From contig QNGE01001335.1 in the NCBI GenBank assembly GCA_008508345.1, forward strand, positions 90,673-154,672: a stretch of DNA of 64,000 nucleotides, in the 5' to 3' direction. Below, in pieces: positions 11,601 to 24,500 of the stretch. The notes under the pieces were generated by a model. The model was not told where the DNA came from and searched no databases. It was given only the letters and a program-made list of their open reading frames with translations. The DNA is from Paragonimus westermani. Its lineage: Eukaryota > Platyhelminthes > Trematoda > Plagiorchiida > Troglotrematidae. The number at the start of each line of letters is the position of its first letter. Within the stretch, counting starts at the first letter, position 1. The translations under genes were made by a program, and so were the position numbers.

Positions 11601-11880
11601 AGCAATACAGAGTCGTTCTGATGACAGTCTGATGCTAGACAATCTCACGTAAACAAACCGTTCCGCATTTGAATGAGGCATGATAAGAGAGTGACATTGG
11701 CCGAATGGAACAGAGTGTGGAAGCAAATAAATAGACAAATAAAATAAATAAACATGAATAAATAAACAAACAAGCACAAACATGACGTGGAAATCACTCC
11801 CAATCGATCGCAGCTGTGGCATTCTTGCACACTTTTCAGTAGGACTGTGTCGAAAAGAAACTAGAATTTCATTGTTAAGG
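8697..11880. other. Non-coding stretch, nothing recognised apart from an A-rich simple repeat
   Basis: No splice-supported ORF. At about 11724-11781 there is an AAAT/AAAC-rich low-complexity run (AAATAAATAGACAAATAAAA pattern), possibly an old retroposon tail. Confidence 0.4.
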
Positions 11881-11883
11881 ATG

Positions 11884-12000
11884 AACAGAACTTTAGAACT
11901 CGTCAGTTGTGTCTATCCTTGACACTACCGGAACTAGAACTCTAGCCACTGTTTCCTAAGCCATCCATGTTGAGAATTGTGCCGTTGGTCACATAGTTGG
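11884..12000 (-). repeat. Diverged SINE fragment related to the 4391-4864 pair
   Basis: The plus strand reads CTCGTCAGTTGTGTCTATCCTTGACACTACCGGAACTAGAACTC, matching in order the 4500-4545 segment of SINE copy 1 (CTCGTCAGTAGTGCATATCC...GGATTTGAACTC). The element therefore lies on the minus strand. Strongly diverged. Confidence 0.5.
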
Positions 12001-15000
12001 CGCAACCAAACTATCGTATGTAAACACTCAGCGATGTTTGTTTGTGATCAATCGAAAAGTTTTACCCGTTCTATTGCAATCTCACGCCGTGTGATAAACG
12101 CGCGTAACCTCCGATCCGATAAGGAACAGTCGCTCAACCAGGGGCAGTGAGAAGTTTAGAAGGCTGTTTTCCTTCGATGCTCCTCCTGACCAAGTTGACT
12201 AGTGAACGAAAGGTTGAGATGAAAGCTATAAACCTAAATGCCAAGCTCGGCGAACATACCAATGCCAAAACCATCAACCCGAGCTACGAAAAACACCACC
12301 ACTGTTCCCAACCATCAGAAAAAAATTCCGCTCAGTGATAACAGATTTCCCAAGATCTATCGCTGATCGTATGTTGCGTCCAAAATGTAACCATGATTAG
12401 TAGTCCAAAGATAACTGAGCAGGTGGGAGGACCGTGGATTCTCAGTCTAACGTGAACCGAGGTAGACAAAACTGGTAGAAAAAAAGAACACCCGATTCAG
12501 AGCCAAAAGGTACACAAACTTGCAAGAAAACATGATCTGGCGATTTATTACGTTTAGCTCACATGGATCCAACAAAAACACTTTTACATAAATTGTATCG
12601 TCCTAATTTAGACTTGTTGGTCTGTAACGACGGTGTATTAGTTGATTAACCAGTTCTTCAGAGTGGATAAAACAGCTTGGTATTTCTACGGTGATATTGG
12701 TTTGCGACGTTCACGTGTTTTGATGGATTTTAGCAGTTCGCCATTTCCAACTCATCCCTACGTGACATTCTCATTCGCTCGTCTGACCGGAAATGCAGTC
12801 ACGCCTTTAGAGTGATCACTCTTACAGTACGCTACTGGCTAAAATCGTGGTCAGGAGCAACTTGCGAAAGTTGACAAACTCACACACTTGACATAAAAAG
12901 ACACAGCTCGCACATACGAGTTCCGTATGCACTGGCTGGACACTCACTGGCCCCGAATGATCGATTACGTCGTCTTTACCGGTTACCATGCTGTGCTTCA
13001 GCCAACACTCCATCAACCCAGCCGAATTACGTGGGGCTCAACGGACGGAATGCCTAATATCAGTAACTATTGATTGACTGCGATATGAGCGGCGGAGCGC
13101 TGAATCATGAGTTCGTCACAGAAAGATACTGTGTCGTACATAGTGATCTTTTAGCGATTTGTCCGCGTGGACTTTACCTACACTTGCACACCCGTAGATG
13201 AAGGCAGATGGGTTGCTTATTTCGCTCTAGTAGAAAAAAATGGCACGACACGTACTGTTGGCTCTTCATTCATTGCGTGTGTTCACTCCGCTCTAACTAA
13301 CGATCGCCCGGGTGGCTTTTCTTGAATATCATTCACTCTACTCAATCAACGCCAGGTCATATCTACGATTGTTTACTAAACGTTATAAACAAAAAGGAGG
13401 CGCTCATAATTCGCCGTGCACAGGACCATGGGGGGTAATAGTACTAAACACCAGTAGGCTCTCACAAATGAACGAGGCGAGGTTCCTCAAAAATCATCGA
13501 AAGACAACAATGTGACAATGCAATGGAGCAAGGTTCTCATTTGCAGTATTTTGTGGAAATTAAACCAAGCATGATCATTAAATGCGAAACTTGTTCATGG
13601 ATTTAATATCTTGGTGCACCGGATCACTCATTCATCCATGTTAACACTCAGCATCAACTGACTTAATTGAACCACATAAAAATCATAGAGCCAGAGGCAA
13701 GCATACATAGTACAACAACACGTTAACCGCGGAATATGGTTGTTTTGCTCGAGCATAACATTCTTGTAAATAGTAATCTTGGGTATAACAAGAGCATTAA
13801 TGGGGAGACCGGGAATGCCCACTTCAAAACCGTCAAAGAAGACACACCGGATGGCTATGGGGTAAGTGGTTGAAATGCTCGTGTGAACTTTGTAAATTCC
13901 ACTTGACCGTACGTCACTAGTATAGCATGAGAGTGGGCTATATGTTGAAACTTGAATAAGACTTGACCCTCTGAATTTCTCATTAGGCACTCATGCATGG
14001 AGGATTCTGACATGTTCTTGTTCAGATAGAATCAGAGTTAATCAAGATAGACAATATCAGTGAAAGGGAGAACACCCGACTCGGGAATTGCAAAACTTAT
14101 ATATTATAACATTTACGAGCGTTAGAATAATTTCAGCATCAGGGAAGTATTTCATGTTGGCGGTGAGAATGCCGATCGGAAAATTAGGATTCCTTTAAGA
14201 AGATATCGGAGGTAAGCAGTTCATCACAGAATGTTGAAGGAAGGTTTTTCAGTGGGTTTCAAAAACAGGGCAGTAACGAGACTGTTAGTAGGTTAAACTG
14301 ATAGTGCATCAACTTTCATCAAACGATTTTCAAGCAGTCTGTCCGAGTTAAAAATCACACCGGTAAGAGCGCACTTACTGACCGCGGGAAAAAAATCACG
14401 TTCAACTTTCAATTATAAGAACAAAGGCCCCAGATGATCAGCGTATCATGAATCGATTTGTCTGAACATAGTCAAGCAGCGCTTGTTAGTTTTGTTAAAA
14501 GACAGATTACTGTCACGATCCTAAATCGTCCACGTCCTGCTGGAACAATCGTCTTTGATGGGCAGCCACATTTCCACGGTTCGAACAGCGGTTGCTGTTG
14601 TGTGTGTGCACATCCTTTACAAGGCCAGAACGTTCACCTCGTATCTGATTGGCTACTAACGCTCGCGTGATACATCGCGACTATGATTGGTTAAATTATA
14701 ACTCGTTCGCTGATTTAATGTCCCTTGAGTACGTCTGCGGGACAGATGGACCACATACTAATTTACGCTCGTTACTCCTGCCTTGCGTTCTGATTTACGA
14801 TACAACAGTTACCAATAAGGAGTTCGGGTACATTAGTCGAGGAACTGGGATGTTGCACTTCACGGAGTAACATGAAAATCGGTCGATTATGGATATGCTT
14901 CGTAGTTTCGTTGCAATAGAATCAAACTTCGTTTAGGCGAGTGTTTTAAGTTTCGTTTATCGGGATTACTGTAATTCAAATGTTCGTTTTGCTGGAACAA

Positions 15001-15640
15001 CAAAAATAGACTAATTTGTTCGCTTCAGAAGTTGAAACGAGACAATTAGAACACGAAAAATAGTACAGGTAAACATTTCTTACTGATTCATCATTACGCA
15101 ATGTACCACAACATAGATAAACAATCAAGTAAGGGGAGTGAATAATCAATGTGTTAGGATAGGTCACTAAGTTCACGGAAGGATTATCGTCGTGAATGAA
15201 CAGAGCTAACGTGAGTCGATTGATCTTCATTAGGCAAAGCAGATTTACATGATCACTCACCTGTCTGCATCTTAACGATTGCAAGCACTTCAACTTGTTA
15301 CTTCATCTAATCTGGTGTCAAAAATATTTTATTAAAACGGTCAAAAACGTAAATACGTACCATTTGTGGCCTGGCAAATTTTTCTGCGTTTTCAAGTTCA
15401 CACTAGAGAACGAGAGATTATAAGGCGGAAAACAGTATCAAATGTGAAACTAAACATACAAGAGAAACACACGGCGGAGCGATTCCCTAATCAGTCAGTA
15501 GCATCGTTACCATGGCAGTGCTAAACTAACAAGTATTTTTGCACACACACACAGTCGGTGTAATTACATCATCCACTTCGAGGGGCGGTTGTAAGAAGGC
15601 TTTCAACTTTGGCACCACTGTCAAGCACGAGGAACTATCT
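12001..15640. other. Non-coding stretch; one unassigned minus-strand ORF
   Basis: The only notable item is a 120-codon ORF on the minus strand, 13990-13628. It reads like protein in its N-terminal half but has no convincing donor. About this many ORFs of such length are expected by chance in 64 kb, so it is not called. Confidence 0.35.
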
Positions 15641-15649
15641 CTAAAACAA

Positions 15650-16040
15650 ATTTACTTCTCCGGTAGGCGGACGATGTACTAGTCCTGACTGAGTAAAAAA
15701 CATACCGAATAAGGTCTGACAATATTCAATGAACTACATTGCAACATTATATTAAATTCTGAACATGAATATAGTGATTCCCTTTCATTCTCAGATATCC
15801 GTCTTACTCGAAAGACTGAAGGTTCGCTGCAACGCTCAGTTTATCACCAACGGACTTGAAACGGCTAATAACACGTTAACGGATTCGTACTGACATTAAG
15901 GAACAGGCCTCATAAAAAAGTTATTCTATAGAGCCAAAAAGATTTGCCCTCCGGAGACAATCCACAGTGAATTGCAACTGGTTAAACAGGTTCTCTTGGG
16001 CAACCGATATCTACAATGAATGATCTTCAAGTTTCCATAA
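15650..16040 (+). pseudogene. Penelope-like reverse transcriptase remnant
   Basis: Near 15662-15690 the reading is R-stop-ADDVLVLTE, a decayed PLE motif C (Tyr of xADD replaced by TAG). Further on, in shifting frames, come 'LQRSVY' (about 15827-15845), 'RAKKICPPETIHSELQLVKQ' (about 15938-15997) and 'NRYLQ', which match the order of the PLE block after motif C, also visible in the 969-1925 element. Many stops and frame changes; an older copy than the one at the window start. Flanks were not delimited. Confidence 0.6.
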
Positions 16041-16719
16041 AGAAAAACTTCACCAACAAACAGTGACGGTGCTTGTTAGTTATTAAAAAAGGGAACATTA
16101 CATCATAATATTGGTTCATTGCCTTCAGTTCTGTTCGTACACGTTTTCTGTAAAATAATGCTGTAAACCTTTGGGATTAAATATTCGAGTCCACTACTAA
16201 TAAACACAGGAACCATCCTGTTCCAAAAATATCCAATATTGTACTTTGTGCGCATTTTAGCTTATTCCTAGAGTCTAGTTTAATTTCATTTTGTATATAT
16301 ATAACTGACATCATCCAAGAAACCACCACGGTCAATACCACTTTCATGACTATATGCTGGCAGGCGTCATAGTAAATAACATTCAATGAAATAAAATTAC
16401 TTCCATGGTAAGCAGATAAATAAACGGTTGGAATCATCTACTAATTTCATGTCTTGCAAATGGTTCACAATAAGACCAAGAAGCGTAGATTATCATGCGA
16501 AATCCCGTTGGTGATATGTGATTATTTCAAGAAATTCCCAAATAACCAACTGTCTCAAAGACTTTCCATTCGCTTTTTACGGATCTTAAAGTAACATCAA
16601 GTAACAAAAGGTGTCCACATATTTCGAATCCGAGTACCAAAACAGTTCGAAGAGTTTTGTAAACATCTACTTTAATGTAATTGTCCTTCCACACACCGAT
16701 GTTCGCAACGCCTTAATGT

Positions 16720-17195
16720 GAACGTTGAATCAATACGCTGTTTCGTCCACGGTATGATAAGACGATTGATAGGAAATCAGATTCTCCTCCTTGATATAAT
16801 TAACACGGCAGATCTTTGTCCCGAAAGTACGCGGCGGTCCCCGTTAAGTGCGCCCAAGACAAACCAAAAGACGGGTGGGAAAAAGCTACTTTGTTCGGCT
16901 CCGAAAAATGTGTGCGACAAGGAGAAAACTGCATGGTATTTATAAGGTCATAGTGATCTACCAACATTTTCGAACCAGAAAACCGAAGTACATACATCAA
17001 AAATAGTAGTTAGTAATTAAGCTACCAATGAGCGTTGCGGAATAGAGGCCAGACAGGTAAAAATATAGCGAAGGTCACCTCTCGAATGTTCACGACATTT
17101 CCGCTCATTGTGATGGGACAGGGTCGTCTTTTCGAGAAACGAGGTGGTTTTGGACAGAAAAACTAGGTTCCTCTAACATAACGATGTATTCGTGA
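16720..17195 (-). repeat. Dispersed repeat, copy 1 (inverted relative to 38755-39230)
   Basis: The reverse complement of this segment aligns along its full length with 38755-39230 at roughly 75-80% identity. Shared blocks include ATCATACCGTGGACGAA, GCGCCCAAGACAAACCAAA, ACTTTGTTCGG, GCATGGTATTTATA, CTACCAACATT and GCTCATTGGT. No protein domain is shared in a consistent frame, so this is probably a non-autonomous element or an old non-coding end of one. ORFs of 75 and 66 codons across it are not conserved between copies. Confidence 0.65.
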
Positions 17196-17199
17196 TAGC

Positions 17200-18034
17200 A
17201 AATCACTGAGGCTAGTTGAGGTGTTCTTTGCATGCTCAATAATACCCGTTCATGGTGGGGGCAGAAATGAATTGCATTATTGCCTTGATGTTTACATGAT
17301 CAGGTGACCAGCTGAAACGGCTTATCTAAGGCAAACCAACTTGCACAGAGCAATACACTAATTTTAACATGTGTGCTTTTGAAACAGAAGTGGTCTTATT
17401 CAATGCATCACAGCTGGAAGAAACACATTGCGAGTTGTAGGCATTTTGTTTACCCCCACGCATTAAACTAATATGAGTAGATGTCTTCTGTAATCAAATG
17501 ACCAGATTCACCGAATTGCTTGCTGATCGTGAACCTGTCTTCTTGTCATTTTGATGAACTGAATAAAGTAAAATGAATGTTTCAAGGGGAGGGGTAAAGA
17601 AAAGTTGTTCGCAAGACTCGAACGAACAATAATTTGTCAATATCTTCCATGCCGTGAGACAAAACGACTACCGGCTATCATGGTGGGATCAGAAAAAATG
17701 GTCATGGATGCAGCTGCTTCACTAGTGAGCCAACCGAAAACATTGGAATACCAACGTTCATTGTATTCACCATTACCAAAGTAAAGTAGTTATAACGTTC
17801 AAAACACAACACACGTGTAAAATCTACACCTGGAAATTCTAGAAGAAGTTAGCACAATACTTGCTATTCGTTCGTCACAAACAACAAACGCTTTCTGCAA
17901 ACATTGAGAAGTGTGCGGTAGAAACCTGTTGAATTCAGTAGATGGCATAGCCTTATCAAGTGACTAGAGACGATATGTTCTGCAAATACTGCCCCTAGCC
18001 ACACCCCTACCAATTCGCCGCCCTATATATACAT
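17200..18034. other. Non-coding stretch, nothing recognised
   Basis: Only chance-size ORFs; no repeat partner found elsewhere in the window. Confidence 0.4.
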
Positions 18035-18204
18035 GGTTGGCGACATCCGATTCGGATTAGCCTGTCACAGTGACCGAAGCCAAAGGACGCCTGCGCTTAG
18101 CCATCAATGCAATTGGCTTGCGCTGCACCAATTGCAGTTCCACCAACACACCACGAATCCAGTGTAAACCCGAAGGAATAAGACTGGGAGGTGTACCAGT
18201 GGGG
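18035..18204 (+). repeat. Short retroposon, copy 1 (same family as 31023-31180)
   Basis: Starts GGTTGGCGACATCCGATTC and ends GGAGGTGTACCAGTGGG, matching 31023-31180 in the same orientation at about 80%, with an extra AATAAGACTG-like insertion near 18178. No clear target-site duplication here, unlike the other copy. Confidence 0.65.
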
Positions 18205-18614
18205 CCTTTGTGTCCAGCCGGCCAATGCTGGTTAGCCACTTGATTGGCTAATAAGGAAAGTAAACTCTTATCTCTCGGAAACTAAACAGAGAGAGGCTGC
18301 AATGACGAGATCTACACTGAGAATAAAGATATCTGAAGTGTAATACAAGAAGCGTTGCAGTAGAGGAGTGCAGGCTAGTGCATCTCAGAGAAGATAAGGA
18401 TGAAAAGCAGAGTTCTCATTGGACTATGAAAGCCAGGCAGACAATTCATCATACAATGCAACAACAAAGCTGGAGAAAAGAATGGTTAGAAGACCACAGA
18501 CACTCAAGTTTCTGAAAAGAAGAGCGGATTAATTGTCAATGACCACGATGTTGGCCGATGCAGTCATCAACAGAAGTAGAATAAATATACTGATATGACC
18601 TGTCTGACCGGAGC
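18205..18614. other. Non-coding stretch, includes probable 3' untranslated tail of the adjacent minus-strand LINE
   Basis: Just beyond the LINE stop at 18615 the minus strand reads into an A/T-rich tail (about 18560-18614). The remainder shows nothing. Confidence 0.35.
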
Positions 18615-19538
18615 CTAACGTACTCGCCGCCTCTTCGCCGACGGGGTACTATGAGTACGTTGGTGACCTACCAGCCCCAGACGGCCAGCGCACTCGCGGC
18701 CCCACACATCGCAACGCCATATAGTCACGTCACCGCGACCTATGGCACCGATGGTTCCTTTGCGTACTGCACGCTTCCGCTCGCGACCACGCAATAGTTG
18801 CTCGTTGAACGCTCGGACGCCCGCCCAAACCGCATTCCTCCAGGCCGTCCGGTTCAACGCCAAATCTTCCCAACATCTNNNNNNNNNNNNNNNNNNNNNN
18901 NNNNNNNNNNNNNNNNNNNNNNNNNNNNNNNNNNNNNNNNNNNNNNNNNNNNNNNNNNNNNNNNNNNNNNNNNNNNNNNNNNNNNNNNNNNNNNNNNNNN
19001 NNNNNNNNNNNNNNNNNNNNNNNNNNNNNNNNNNNNNNNNNNNNNNNNNNNNNNNNNNNNNNNNNNNNNNNNNNNNNNNNNNNNNNNNNNNNNNNNNNNN
19101 NNNNNNNNNNNNNNNNNNNNNNNNNNNNNNNNNNNNNNNNNNNNNNNNNNNNNNNNNNNNNNNNNNNNNNNNNNNNNNNNNNNNNNNNNNNNNNNNNNNN
19201 NNNNNNNNNNNNNNNNNNNNNNNNNNNNNNNNNNNNNNNNNNNNNNNNNNNNNNCGACGATCTGCGAAGCCCTGCATGCGCTCGCCCTGTTTCCTCCACC
19301 AGTTGTCCTTAATTCCGCGAACACGCTCAGCCAGTTGACGGCGGATATTCCGGAACCTAGTCTTCTCCGCTCCATTGCCAGGGTCCATTGTGCATGTGGC
19401 GAACGCGGCATTCTTCTCTCGTACCAAGTTGGAGATAGCCACGTTGTTGTCATCGAACCAGTCCGGGCGTTTCTTGCGCTCCACACCGATCGTCCCGGTG
19501 ACATACATACATATATCTATCAGCGATGAGAATGTCAC
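18615..19538 (-). mobile_element. LINE (non-LTR retrotransposon) fragment interrupted by an assembly gap
   Basis: On the minus strand the right part (19538-19255) encodes the stretch that in these LINEs lies between endonuclease and reverse transcriptase: 'WFDDNNVAISNLVREKN', then a basic helical region. The left part (18878-18615) encodes the very C-terminus: 'CWEDLALNRTAWRNAV', a Lys/Arg-rich linker, then a Cys/His finger-like end (REC...GLVGHQRTH) whose second Cys reads Trp, before the stop at 18615. The reverse transcriptase itself, several hundred residues, should lie between them but only 376 Ns are present. This LINE type differs from the family at 34.8, 55 and 63.5 kb. Confidence 0.75.
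18879..19254. other. Assembly gap, 376 Ns
   Basis: An unbroken run of N. It falls inside the minus-strand LINE, so ORF readings that span it in any frame are artefacts. Confidence 0.98.
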
Positions 19539-21330
19539 AAGGAAAACCGACAGAACGCTACTCTGTCGTTTTCATGACCTCAGTGGATATTTTCGAACGA
19601 AAGAATGCTACATTATACGATCAACTGAACCACACAGGTAGAATTGGATATTTTGAATGTGTATTTATGTACGTAAGTGACTACCTCTGCACCATATGCA
19701 ACATTTGAGCCAGAAAATTTCCGGATCAACGGGGTGTGCATCTCTCATTAATTTATGGTCACACCCATGTGTACTTTTTAAGACCGTGTTTACACACTAT
19801 AGCACTGTGGACTCAGGCACGCTACAGTGAGAGATATGCTAATGGTGTCTGATCAGTGATTAATTGTCTGAGGTAGAATTGTAGACTCTGAACACCACTC
19901 ATGATTTCACTGTCTCTATCCTTCCGTTAAACGAATAATGTGACAATCTCCCGTTTGTCTTTGACTTTTTCATCTCCTAAGCGATAGCTTCCAGAGAGCC
20001 ATACCAGCGTGTAGCCTGAAAGGTTCCAGCTGTCGGTCAAAACCCATTAGACGAATCTACCGTAACGAATGTCTCAAGAAAGTTATAAGCCGACTGGCCG
20101 CAGCTCAGAGCAACCGCTTTATATGGTCACTCGCTTTCCTCACCCTAGTGAAGGTGGCAACAAAGGGGAGAAGTGGCTATAGCCCACATCAGACGTAAGC
20201 CTCAAAATTATAATCATAATTCGTCACGAATCTACACTAACATGAACGTTTTCACATCGCCGTACATCTTGACGAGTTCACACGCACACACTCGTGCAAT
20301 GGTTTCAATAATGACCCGTACGCCCATCGATTCCATAGAAGGCACAGAATTTACTGTCGTTGAAGTAGATTGCAACTTTCGGCGTGTTGAGGTCCGTGGC
20401 TGTTTGATGCTAGGCTGATTTTACTGATCAATTATACCGACCTGTTTGTGTCGGTCAACTTCCTTAACTAACTAATTCACCAAAAATGTCGCCGTTTTCG
20501 ACTTCTATCCCACTCTTTCTCTTACAAGACAATGTCACATCAAGCCAGGTCGACAGTAACCAGCGTTATGTTCAACTCTGGTTCGATCTTTTGGCGCTCC
20601 ACAACGATTATGAACTAATGTTTTTGATAAGCTCGCATCTGTCTCGATGCTTACGTGTCATAGATTGCTGGCCCATTGCTGTAATTATGTCTCCAAATTT
20701 AACTTAGTTTAACTCGGTTTTGCGATTGATGGTCCCGACTTTATAATGCAACGGATAGTGCCTACATCGACATGACCGCTTTAATACTCTGTGGTTAACA
20801 TTGAAAACAAGCGGACATTAGGAAAGTTGCATTTGTTGCGTGAAACAATGCATTTCCTTCGTTTATCTTACTACCATACCAAGGAGTCAGACTGTAAGAT
20901 CCAACATTTCCTTTCTAGTACACTGAGTCTTTTAAGTACAAAGGACCAAACAATAAGAGTCAAATGAGTCGGGCCAATAAAATCGGCCTGCCAACTCCAA
21001 ATGTTTTGTAAAACTGATCATTGATAATGACCGATGTACACTGTCTCTAGGAGTACGTATATCGGGAGAGATGAAGTTGATGAAATTCCAATTATCGAAT
21101 CTTTCTCGACTATTTAGGATAATCCACGCAGTGACACGTGATCAACAATCCTAGTAACGCTGATTCACATGGCCAGATTAAGGGAAATGTCTTCCCAGCT
21201 CGATAAAAGATCGGGACAGATGATCAACATGATTGGAAGTACTGGGCGAGTATCAATACAAGTTACAAAGTTGTGGTTGAGCGTTTGGATTTGGCTATTC
21301 GGTCATACTCGTTGTGAGTCTACTGACTTT
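19539..21330. other. Non-coding stretch, nothing recognised
   Basis: Short ORFs only. A pyrimidine-rich acceptor-like site (CCCACTCTTTCTCTTACAAG, near 20509-20528) is followed by an ORF without a donor, so no exon is called. Confidence 0.4.
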
Positions 21331-21505
21331 GTGGTTAGCACGTTAGTCTCACAAGAACAAGGGTCAGAGTGCAAACTCCGATCCGGACAAGGATGTGTAC
21401 CACTGATGAAAACTCGAGTCTAGTGCGTTCTATCGGAGTGGGTTGGCCGAAAGGCTTACCTGAGTTTGAAGGCTGCGATCAAGTGTGGGTGGTATTCAAT
21501 TTGGG
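21331..21505 (+). repeat. Diverged SINE copy of the 4391-4864 family
   Basis: Reads GTGGTTAGCACGTTAGTCTCAC, then ACAAGGATGTGTACCACTGATGA, ACTCGAGTCTAGTGCGTTCT and GAAGGCTGCGATCAAGTGTGGGTGGT in the same order as 4646-4831 on the plus strand. The B box is degraded. Confidence 0.65.
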
Positions 21506-24500
21506 CAACAGAAACATTTCTTTACTGTAAATTGATCAGATATTCAAATTCTCCAGCGAAAAATGCGCTAAAGGCAAAAATAACTTTAAAAAGTGATCGC
21601 TAGTCAACGGGTAATGTGCTCATTAAAACAAATAGGTGGTAGAGATAAAAGCGAGAGCGTGTTAGAAAGTCTCGAGCATGAAAGTTTTACTAAATATGTA
21701 ACAAATGTAAACAAGAAATCAAAGGCAAATGGTGGAAAAATTCACTGTGATTTTTCAATGCACGTGACAGTCAAAATGAAACAAATTTAGGATGCACTAT
21801 CCAAAAACAAGCCGGACACAATTCAACAAGTTTACTGTCCCATTAGACATATAAGGTCAACCATTACAGACAAAATTTAACAAGTTCAATGCTAATCGAT
21901 TTCAAGTCCAGTTTGATTGGAATACCACGAATCAGTATAAGAAAAAGCGGGTAGAAATTGCTGTTGTCAAGAGGCTGGACCGCAAAGATTGTTCAGCAGG
22001 TCAGCTAGTAACGTTTGTCACTCGTGATGTCAGTAACGCAACTGAAAGCAGCAGCATTGCACGAAAACCGCTATCATTGTAGTGTTTAATCGCTTACAAT
22101 ATATTTGAGGTTCTTTTTTAATCACCGTGACAGGGATGTAAGAAACAAACTTTATACGACAAGACAGCGAGCTTTATTCATCAGTAATGGTTGAAGCCAT
22201 TTCTGGAGCATGAACTGTAATCCATAGCTTCATCTTCGTCATATGTACGGCTGCATCAAGTATCGTGGGAACTACGTGGCAGTAAACAAATGGGCATGGC
22301 ATATGTTGTTTGTTTTGCATGTATCCTTATTTGGGTAACATCGGAAGCTATCAGTTAGCTGTGGCGAATGATGATGGTGTAGGATCTTACCTAGAGTTTT
22401 GTTCACCTGTACGTTTCCCTTTCGTTTCTCTTTTACAAAATTTCGATTTTCACTCTCCCGATACCAGCGGTGAATAACCTCACTATCTGTCATTAATCAT
22501 TACAGATAGTGACACTCAACCCGGTGCTACCTTTATGCAATAAGACGAGTATACAGTTTTGACGCCATGAAGGAACTTCCTTTGAAACGAGTAATCCCAG
22601 CCTGTTACCTTCGGCAACGACCAGAAAACGTGCCGCACAAATGGCTGTGCGGTCACTGGTTATATTTTGGTCCACAGATCATACATGTCCATAAAACTGT
22701 TTTCAAACGGCCTATTTATCGTGAACATGAACAACATTGGAACTGCTCCGCGTAGACAAGCTTTATGGAAAACAACCACCACATAATACGCTCAATTAGT
22801 TTTCCAGAGGTTTACGCAAACAAAAAAAATACGATTACGAAGCTGACTGCATTAGAATGGGATTCTACATATAGGAGAACTGCATAATACACTTTCCAAT
22901 TTAGGTAAGTCTGTGCATAGAAATGGCAATAGGATTATATTTTAGAGACCGGGCACTTTGGGAGCAATGAGGAACACTAGAAAGTAAATGGCTGCATAAA
23001 TACGAAACAAAAGTGATTGCATTCCATATAAATCGGAATTGAACTGATCGCAAATAAGCCATAACGGGAAGCTCAGCTTGATACGGCAGTTTTGCACAAT
23101 TTCACTGAGACCGAAGCAACATTGAGGCATAAAATTGGCTACGAGTTTAGTACCAATCCACTAGGATTGTAGTGAACAAGTGATGAAACGATAGACTCAA
23201 ATGAAGATTTATTGGCACCGAGATGATCGTATTTCCAACACATTGTCATAGCCTTGCAATGTGTCTTCGCCTGCTGTTGGCAGCGGGATCTAGGGATTAA
23301 TCACTTGTGTGAATTGCATAACGCGTCATTATGCTATGTCATCCACGTATTTGACACTTCCATTTTCTGTTCAACTCATCGAACAGTGCCATGAGGATCA
23401 CTATGAACTCCATCCCAATGGAATGTGAGCCAAAATCCTCCTTGTCAAATATCCAAATATGGATAGCGGCCGTATTAATCAGACCTTACCAAGCCGCCAA
23501 TGCTCATCGTATGGAAGCACATATTTACTATGCTGGTGAAAGGCAGAAAACGTCTTATGAAGTGAAAGCCGAAAACGTACCTAACACTGTAGGGTGAACG
23601 GTATAATGAACCCAATATAAATGAACCCTTTTTGAAAATGCTAAAGGAGAGAACCACCTTGGTCAAAAACTCCGCGTTACTGGGAAAATGATTGCCAGCG
23701 ATATTTACAGTCTCTGTTTATGAAGCCAACGTTATTGCCAACCCAGTTGGTCCACATGGTACGTCAAAAGCACTTGAAATCCAACGAACTTCGCCCTTAT
23801 GATGCCCAAAATTTATTCGAAATGCCACGCAGTCAGAGACAGATATGCATAACACATTTGTGCAGCGTAACAAAATTCCCCCACTGATAATCACACCACA
23901 CCGTGTTTACGATAATGTGTGTTGGCGACGATGATGTTATCAGGTGCAGCAATACACTGTCCTGTAACTGACCGGTTATGGTTGCAGATCAACCAGCTGA
24001 GCGACGACAATCCAACCATATTGGAGCAGTAGGTTTCCGGTTTCTGATTGGTTGAATATCATGCTGGTTGTTGGCAGGTCGCGCGTTTTGCTCTGAAATA
24101 TGCAGGCGCAAACAAATACAGGCCTTCAAGGTCTATGACAGCGTAAATAAGTGACCAAGAGTGGCGCTGGACTGCAGACATCGGCCTGTGCATATTCTCG
24201 AACAGTTGACAAGCAGGTAGCTGAGCATTAAAAGTAGACGTACGAGGGTCTGGCTAAGTGGGACTACGCGACGCCTCGACGATATTACTTCCTCCCCTCA
24301 TTATTCGCTCTAATTGCGTAAGCAATTCAATTTCCTTGTCACCGCACACAAAACAGCATCCGCCCTCAGTAAAACTTCCGGTGTCACTCTGTGAGTAACG
24401 GAAGCGTCAACCAGAGAGGTGAACCCGACTTACAATGTTTAGCTCACTAGTGAGTACACCAACCATTCTATGCCCGGTCACAGATTGTCCGCCTCTGATT

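Noticed and set aside
13628..13990. 120-codon minus ORF with protein-like composition
   Set aside because: A rough estimate gives more than ten ORFs of this length by chance in the window, and no good donor was found.
18742..19529. Long ORFs on both strands across the N run
   Set aside because: They are open only because Ns cannot encode stops; the minus-strand flanks are LINE, the rest is artefact.
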